Shown one piece after another: positions 5,887 to 10,611 of a DNA stretch of 10,611 nucleotides. Each line of letters starts with the position of its first letter. The stretch's first letter is position 1. Source of the stretch: Treponema sp. (GTDB taxonomy: Bacteria > Spirochaetota > Spirochaetia > Treponematales > Breznakiellaceae); contig JAIRLK010000202.1 of assembly GCA_031259515.1 (NCBI GenBank), forward strand, positions 1-10,611, read 5' to 3'. The notes beneath the pieces were generated by a model that did no database searches, was not told the DNA's origin, and saw only the letters and a list, made by a program, of their open reading frames with translations. The translations under genes were made by a program, and so were the position numbers.

Positions 5887-6689
5887 ACCTTGCCTTTTTC
5901 CAACTTGATTTTTCGGCTTCACCGGATTACGCCCGTTTTCCTTTTATCTTTGAAGGCAATGCGATTCCTGGCGTTTCTGCCATCCTTTCTTCCCGTTCCG
6001 CAGGGGATATGTTATATTCAGAGGGAACGAATAGTCCCGCCCGGCTTGCCCTCTTTCGCGCCCTGGGCCTGAACCCGGCGGGGGTTTACGCCTGTACCCA
6101 GGTACATTCCCGGGACATGCTGGAGGTTGACCGGAAAACCCCGAACTCCGGCCTCCGGGTGGACGGTCTTATAAGCCGTGACCGGGAGGTAACACTTTCG
6201 GTAACCGTGGCGGACTGCCTTCCGGTGTTCCTTTATGATACAGGGGGTCGTCCTGAAGAAGGGAACGGCGGTTTGGCCCTGGTCCATTCCGGCTGGAAGG
6301 GTACGGGTATAGCCCTTAACGCCCTCCGTCTGATGGGGGAGCGCTGGCGTACCCGCCCTGGAGATGTGGCCGCCTTGCTCGGCCCCTGTATATGTCGTTG
6401 CTGTTACCGGGTAGACGAAGAGCGGGCGCGGGCCTTCGAAGCGGAATTCGGCGGCGCGGAGGGGGCGTTCCCTTTGGGACCGGTAATTTCCGAAACCGCC
6501 GGGGAGTTTTTCTTGGATCTTCAGGCGGCCAACGCCCGCCTTCTTGCCGGAGCGGGGGTGTGGAACATCGCGGTTTGTGAGGATTGTACCTTCATGGACG
6601 AGCGGCTCGGTTCTTTCCGGCGGGAAGGCGTACAGGCTTATACCAGAATGGCAGCCTTAGCGGGTTTTTTTGATGCCGTCCTATTTTGA
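5883..6689 (+). CDS. pgeF: Peptidoglycan editing factor PgeF / YfiH-type laccase-domain protein
   Basis: This 268-residue protein belongs to the YfiH/PgeF family, formerly annotated as polyphenol oxidase or laccase. Members contain a zinc-type His/His/Cys site. E. coli YfiH is reported to remove mis-incorporated L-Ser from peptidoglycan precursors, and other members act on purine nucleosides. The three site residues are visible: His75 in TQVHSRD, Cys112 in VADCLPVFLYD and His135 in LALVHSGWKGTG. LLGPCICRCCYRV (165-177) and CEDCTFMDERLGSFRREG (232-249) are further family blocks. The length matches the usual 240-270. The ATG overlaps the stop of the upstream gene (ATGA at 5883-5886) and has no strong binding site of its own, which points to translational coupling. 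argS begins 20 bases after its stop. Confidence 0.93.
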   Translation: MNLAFFQLDFSASPDYARFPFIFEGNAIPGVSAILSSRSAGDMLYSEGTNSPARLALFRALGLNPAGVYACTQVHSRDMLEVDRKTPNSGLRVDGLISRDREVTLSVTVADCLPVFLYDTGGRPEEGNGGLALVHSGWKGTGIALNALRLMGERWRTRPGDVAALLGPCICRCCYRVDEERARAFEAEFGGAEGAFPLGPVISETAGEFFLDLQAANARLLAGAGVWNIAVCEDCTFMDERLGSFRREGVQAYTRMAALAGFFDAVLF

Positions 6690-6709
6690 TACGATAAAAA
6701 GGACTATGT

Positions 6710-8548
6710 ATGCGGAATTTTAGAGACTCCTGGAAAATCCGGATTGCCCGGACCTTAACGGTGATGTTGAAGAACGCCGGTATAGACGGAACGGTGGATC
6801 CCTCCCAGGTCATAGCGGAACTGCCCCCTAAACCAGAGTACGGCGACTTGGGATTTCCTATGTTCGGGTTTGCGAAGCTTTTCAGAAAGGGGCCGTCCTG
6901 GATAGCCCTGGCCCTGACATCCGCTCTGACCGAGGAAGATACCCATAGCCCCGCTGATCGGGAGGCATCCGGTGTCTTTGCCGCGGAAGGTCCCTACCTC
7001 AACGTACATCTTGACCGGGGAACGGCGGCGGCGGCCATCCTCGGCCCGGCTCTGGAGGACCCCTCCTTTGGGCGGCCCGGAACCTTAGCCGGTTCCCGGA
7101 TCATGGTGGAATTCTCCAGCCCCAACACCAATAAGCCTCTGCACCTGGGCCACCTGAGAAACGACGCGCTGGGAGAAAGCATCTCCCGTATCCTTGCGGC
7201 CTGCGGCGCGGAGGTCCGGAAGGTCTGTATCATCAATGACCGGGGGATACATATCTGTAAGTCCATGCTGGCCTATCAGGAACATGGCCAGGGCAAAACC
7301 CCGGAATCCGAAGGAGTCAAGAGCGATCACTTTGTGGGCAGCTGGTATGTCAGATTCAGCAGGGACCTCAAGGCGGAGGCGGAAGCCCTTAAAGCACAAG
7401 GGCTCGGCGCGAAAGAAGCCGAGGCGGAAGCTCCCCTTCAAAAGCGGGCCCAGCAGATGCTTCGCCTGTGGGAAGCCGGGGATCCCGAAACGGCGGCCCT
7501 TTGGAAGAAGATGAACGCCTGGACCGTAGAAGGGATGAAGGAGACCTACCGGCGGACCGGAATATCCTTCGATCAATATTACTTCGAAAGCCAGACCTAC
7601 CTCCTGGGCAAAGAAGAAATTCTGAAAGGTCTTGACCGCGGGCTTTTCTACAAAGCCGACGACGGCGCGGTAATGGTTGACCTTACGGCGGAAAAGCTGG
7701 ACAAGAAAGTCCTTCTCCGCAGCGACGGGACAAGCATCTACATTACCCAGGATATAGGGCTTGCCATAAACCGAAACCGGGACTGGCCTTTTGACCGCCT
7801 GGTTTATGTGGTAGGTTCTGAACAGCAGTACCATTTCCAGGTTCTCTTTGCTATCCTGAAGAAGCTGGGTTTCGAGTGGGCCGGGAACCTTTATCACCTT
7901 TCATACGGCATGGTGAACCTGCCGGAAGGCAGGATGAAGAGCCGGGAAGGCACGGTGGTTGACGCCGACGACCTGATTGACCGCCTTAGGGACGACGCGC
8001 TGGCGGAAATACGGGAGAAGGAACGTGAAGACGCCATAGACGACCCGAAAGAAGCGGCGGAAAATGTCGCGTTGGGCGCCCTGCATTACTACCTGTTACA
8101 GGCGAACCCTCAAAAAGACATGCTTTTTGATCCACGGGAATCCCTCTCGTTCAACGGCAACACCGGCCCCTATCTTCAGTACATGGGGGCCCGTATTTCG
8201 TCTATGTTGCGTAAGGCTGCCGAGGCCCTTGCCGCCGAAACCACCGTTCCGTATGAGGCGCTTACCAAGGGTCTCCTTTCCGGCGACGCCGAATGGGAAC
8301 TCCTTAAAACCCTGGCCGTCTACCCCGAAGCTGTGGCGGATGCCGCCGCCCGTATGGACCCCTCGGTCCTGGCGGCCTACCTTTACGAGCTTTCCAAAGC
8401 CTTCAGTCGTTTCTACCACGACTGCCCCATCCTGAACGCCCCGGACGCGGAACTGTCCGCCGCCCGGTTGGCCTTAAGCCGCGGGGTACTCCGGGTTCTC
8501 AAAGACGCGATGAACCTCATCTGTGTCCCGTTTTTGGAAATCATGTAA
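6710..8548 (+). CDS. argS: Arginyl-tRNA synthetase
   Basis: This 612-residue class I synthetase charges tRNA-Arg with arginine in the cytoplasm. Domains run in the usual order. An N-terminal Arg-tRNA-synthetase domain covers about residues 1-105. The Rossmann catalytic core has the HIGH signature as HLGH (residues 145-148, in SSPNTNKPLHLGHLRN) and a KMSKS counterpart MKSREG (409-414). A helical DALR anticodon-binding domain runs from about residue 485 (GPYLQYMGARISSML) to the C-terminus NLICVPFLEIM. Ending in a short hydrophobic tail with terminal Met is typical of ArgRS. The start at 6710 is supported by AAAAAGGA (6696-6703) six bases upstream. An overlapping ATG at 6706 is in another frame and leads nowhere. 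It is the last gene of the apparent three-gene operon. Confidence 0.97.
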   Translation: MRNFRDSWKIRIARTLTVMLKNAGIDGTVDPSQVIAELPPKPEYGDLGFPMFGFAKLFRKGPSWIALALTSALTEEDTHSPADREASGVFAAEGPYLNVHLDRGTAAAAILGPALEDPSFGRPGTLAGSRIMVEFSSPNTNKPLHLGHLRNDALGESISRILAACGAEVRKVCIINDRGIHICKSMLAYQEHGQGKTPESEGVKSDHFVGSWYVRFSRDLKAEAEALKAQGLGAKEAEAEAPLQKRAQQMLRLWEAGDPETAALWKKMNAWTVEGMKETYRRTGISFDQYYFESQTYLLGKEEILKGLDRGLFYKADDGAVMVDLTAEKLDKKVLLRSDGTSIYITQDIGLAINRNRDWPFDRLVYVVGSEQQYHFQVLFAILKKLGFEWAGNLYHLSYGMVNLPEGRMKSREGTVVDADDLIDRLRDDALAEIREKEREDAIDDPKEAAENVALGALHYYLLQANPQKDMLFDPRESLSFNGNTGPYLQYMGARISSMLRKAAEALAAETTVPYEALTKGLLSGDAEWELLKTLAVYPEAVADAAARMDPSVLAAYLYELSKAFSRFYHDCPILNAPDAELSAARLALSRGVLRVLKDAMNLICVPFLEIM

Positions 8549-8750
8549 GGACTACACCGGCGCGTCAATCCTTCCACTTTATGCGCGAAGTGCGACAGGC
8601 TCTTATGCAACGGGCTCCTGGAGGAGGCCCGGCGATTTCCACCGCGATATTATACCGTACCCAAGATCGGGTTTTCTGGTAATCCCCATCTTCCTCTCCG
8701 TGTAATCCGCGGTCCTTTGGGATAATTTTTTTCACCGGTCATAATTCTGA
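8549..8750 (+). other. Gap after argS with an in-frame open stretch and a hairpin
   Basis: In the argS frame, the 58 codons after its TAA (8549-8722) are open to a second TAA at 8723. They contain the cysteine pattern LCAKCDRLLCNG, but no start codon with a binding site is present. CGGGCTCC (8611-8618) pairs with GGAGGCCCG (8623-8631) around TGGA with one bulged G, but no T-run follows. A 33-codon ORF starts at 8581 in another frame and is not convincing. I annotate no gene here. Confidence 0.4.
8705..8732 (+). terminator. Weak rho-independent terminator candidate
   Basis: ATCC (8705-8708) pairs with GGAT (8720-8723), followed by AA and seven T (8726-8732). The stem is only four pairs, so any termination would be weak, but the position between the argS operon and the next promoter is right. 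Confidence 0.3.
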
Positions 8751-8769
8751 CACAATCCTGTGGTATATT
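8751..8769 (+). promoter_or_regulatory. Extended -10 promoter with overlapping dyad
   Basis: TGGTATATT (8761-8769) is an extended -10 element (TGn then TATATT). It would start transcription about 20 bases before the ATG at 8798. No good -35 stands at 17 bases. The small dyad CACA-ATCC-TGTG (8751-8762) abuts the -10 and could be an operator, for instance for a metal-sensing repressor. That last point is inference from position and from the downstream gene. Confidence 0.35.
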
Positions 8770-8797
8770 GCATAGTAAGAAAAGGCCAGGAGGCTTT

Positions 8798-10611
8798 ATG
8801 AAAACCCAGACAATTCGTATCGGCGGCATGACCTGTGTAAGCTGTCAAAACCGGATTGAAAAAAAACTGAAAAGTACCGCAGGCGTCAGGGACGCGGCGG
8901 TGAATTTCAATGATGGAACGGCGGTTGTTACCTATGATCCCTCAACGCTTACGTTTAACGAGATTAAGGCCGTCATTGAGGAACTGGATTATCAGGTAGT
9001 GGATAACGCGGCGGGGGCGCGGGGGACCGGCGCTTCGGTTCAGGAAATTGTTGGGACCCTGGTAATCATCCTTGCCCTCTATACGCTGCTGCGGAGCCTG
9101 GGGCTGGGCGCGTTGACCTCGGCCTTTCCGCTGGCGGAGGCGGGTATGGGCTACGGCATGTTGTTCGTCATCGGCCTTATTACCTCGGTCCATTGTGCGG
9201 CCATGTGCGGGGGGATCACCCTGTCCCAATGTATCCCCGCCGCCCCGCCGCCCCCTTCACCGGGGAGCCGCTGGAATATCCTCTTTCCTTCTATATTATA
9301 TAATGCCGGACGGGTGATCTCCTATACCGTCCTGGGAACCATCGTCGGGGCTCTGGGGCAGGCGGTTACCCTGTCCGGGCGCTTTCAGGGTCTGGTGCAG
9401 CTTGCCGCCGGGGTTTTTATGGTGATCATGGGGATCAACATGCTGGGCCTGTTCCCCGCTCTGCGGCGCTTTACCCCCCGTATGCCGAGGATCTTCGCCC
9501 GGAAAATCGACGAGCAAAAGGCCGCCCGCAGGAACCCCCTGGTTATCGGCCTCCTCAACGGGTTTATGCCCTGCGGCCCCTTACAGGCTATGCAGCTTTA
9601 CGCACTGTCCACCGGAAGCCCCATAGCCGGGGGCGTCTCCATGTTTCTCTTCAGTTTGGGAACGGTTCCCCTGATGTTCGGTATTGGGGCCGTGAGTTCC
9701 CTGTTGAGCGGCGTTTCCAACGGACGCGGGTTTACCGCCGCCGTGATGAAGGTTGGGGCCATCCTCGTTACGGTGATGGGTATGACCATGTTCACCTACG
9801 GCTTTAACCTGAGCGGCTTTTCAAACCCTCTGGCCTTCATCTCCGGTTTTGCCGATACCCCCCGGAGGGCGGTAGTACAGGCGGGCTGGAAGGGGAACGC
9901 AGGGTTTACGCCGCCGGAGGAGACGCCCTTTCAAATCGAAAACGGCGTACAGATCGTCAATTCCACCCTGAGCGGGGGGCGGTACCCGGTGATTACGGTG
10001 CGGGTTGGGGTTCCGGTACGGTGGACGATCAGCGCCCCGGCGGGGAGTATCAACGGCTGTAATAACCGTATGATCATTCGGGAGTACGGGATTGAACACC
10101 GGTTTACCCCAGGGGAAAACGTGATCGAGTTTACCCCCGCCAGAACGGGTAAATTCCCCTATTCCTGCTGGATGGGGATGATACGCAGCTCCATTACGGT
10201 GGTGGAGGAAGGGCAAATCCCGGCGGACAGCGGCGAAAGCGGCGAACTGAGCCCTTCTCCGGCGGGGGTAACGATTCCTACGGACACCCTTGCGGTGGCG
10301 GAAATAGTAGCGGACGCCCGTTACCAGACGGGGGCGTATCAGACGGTTAAAACCAAGCTACGGGACGACGGCATAGACCCGGCGATTTTGGTACTGCAGC
10401 GGGGGATTCCGGCGGTATGGACCATCACCAACGATTCCCTTGATCCGGGAAACAGCCGCCTCATCTTCCCTATTTATTACACCCAACTGGACATGGAGCG
10501 GGGGGACAACGGCGTTCAGCTTCTGCCTGCGGAGGATTTCGATTTTTCTACCGCCGATAATGTGTTCTACGGGTATGTGAAAGTGGTGGATGATCTTGAT
10601 GCCGTGGATAT
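8798..10611 (+). CDS. HMA–TauE/SafE-like membrane–cupredoxin fusion, probable copper handling (cut by right edge)
   Basis: The frame is open for 604 codons to the window end with no stop. The ATG follows a strong AGGAGG (8788-8793). Residues 1-70 are a heavy-metal-associated domain with GGMTCVSC (Cys13, Cys16), a soft-metal site used for Cu(I). Residues about 82-350 are a SafE/DsbD-like membrane domain with several hydrophobic helices and the signatures VHCAAMCGG (131-139) and NGFMPCGPLQ (254-263), whose cysteines lie in helices. Residues about 375-470 are a cupredoxin fold with GCNNRM (Cys421) and YSCWMGM (Cys457, Met459, Met461). The His of the usual C..H..M ligand loop is absent, which suits Cu(I) bound by sulfur. 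Residues about 491-604 look like a second cupredoxin repeat without Cys or Met at those places. Family members are usually labelled sulfite exporter TauE/SafE, but the domain set argues for copper transfer or export. Confidence 0.85.
   Translation, partial: MKTQTIRIGGMTCVSCQNRIEKKLKSTAGVRDAAVNFNDGTAVVTYDPSTLTFNEIKAVIEELDYQVVDNAAGARGTGASVQEIVGTLVIILALYTLLRSLGLGALTSAFPLAEAGMGYGMLFVIGLITSVHCAAMCGGITLSQCIPAAPPPPSPGSRWNILFPSILYNAGRVISYTVLGTIVGALGQAVTLSGRFQGLVQLAAGVFMVIMGINMLGLFPALRRFTPRMPRIFARKIDEQKAARRNPLVIGLLNGFMPCGPLQAMQLYALSTGSPIAGGVSMFLFSLGTVPLMFGIGAVSSLLSGVSNGRGFTAAVMKVGAILVTVMGMTMFTYGFNLSGFSNPLAFISGFADTPRRAVVQAGWKGNAGFTPPEETPFQIENGVQIVNSTLSGGRYPVITVRVGVPVRWTISAPAGSINGCNNRMIIREYGIEHRFTPGENVIEFTPARTGKFPYSCWMGMIRSSITVVEEGQIPADSGESGELSPSPAGVTIPTDTLAVAEIVADARYQTGAYQTVKTKLRDDGIDPAILVLQRGIPAVWTITNDSLDPGNSRLIFPIYYTQLDMERGDNGVQLLPAEDFDFSTADNVFYGYVKVVDDLDAVD

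Noticed and set aside
7085..7897. 270-codon minus-strand ORF opposite argS
   Set aside because: It is long only because argS is GC-rich; argS motifs on the plus strand are unambiguous and the antisense protein resembles nothing known.
8611..8631. GC-rich hairpin after argS as a terminator
   Set aside because: The eight-pair stem is good, but no T-run follows, so it is noted only as a hairpin.
8942..10216. Minus-strand ORFs opposite the HMA/SafE/cupredoxin gene
   Set aside because: They are short, Pro/Arg/His-rich shadows of a plus-strand frame that is open for 604 codons with a strong binding site and recognisable domains.

Overview
The window looks like a chromosomal segment from a spirochaete, most likely a Treponema relative. 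The main pointer is a 569-residue protein that I match to the spirochaete family DUF5312. This is recognition from memory, not a search, so the taxonomic call is moderate. GC content is clearly uneven: roughly 3600-4000 is AT-rich and the genes on either side are GC-rich.

Layout, left to right. At 1-93 the N-terminus of an IS5-family transposase runs off the left edge on the minus strand. A gene-poor gap follows, with one coding-like relic beside the IS end. Next is a minus-strand potassium-uptake operon: ktrB (1238-2560, membrane subunit) then ktrA (512-1225, RCK regulatory subunit). At 2689-3589 lies a decayed IS1595-family insertion sequence whose transposase carries a frameshift and an in-frame amber codon. 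At about 3597-4001 is an AT-rich island dense in stem-loops. It holds a possible 29-codon ORF with a hairpin-masked ribosome binding site and a tRNA-like relic. It ends at an intact tRNA-Glu(CTC), 4002-4073.

A plus-strand housekeeping cluster follows: the DUF5312-like gene (4177-5886), pgeF (5883-6689, 4-nt overlap) and argS (6710-8548, 20-nt gap). These are spaced like one operon. After about 250 bp with a weak terminator and an extended -10 promoter candidate comes a long ORF that is open to the right edge (8798-10611). It encodes a heavy-metal-associated domain, a TauE/SafE-like membrane domain, a cupredoxin domain with a Cys/Met-rich copper site, and a second cupredoxin-like repeat that has lost those ligands. 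The likely role is Cu(I) handling.

The housekeeping genes are ordinary. The less explained parts are the stem-loop-rich island upstream of tRNA-Glu, the relics around both insertion sequences, and the repeated cupredoxin module at the right edge. I see no CRISPR array, rRNA, phage gene or recognisable defence system.
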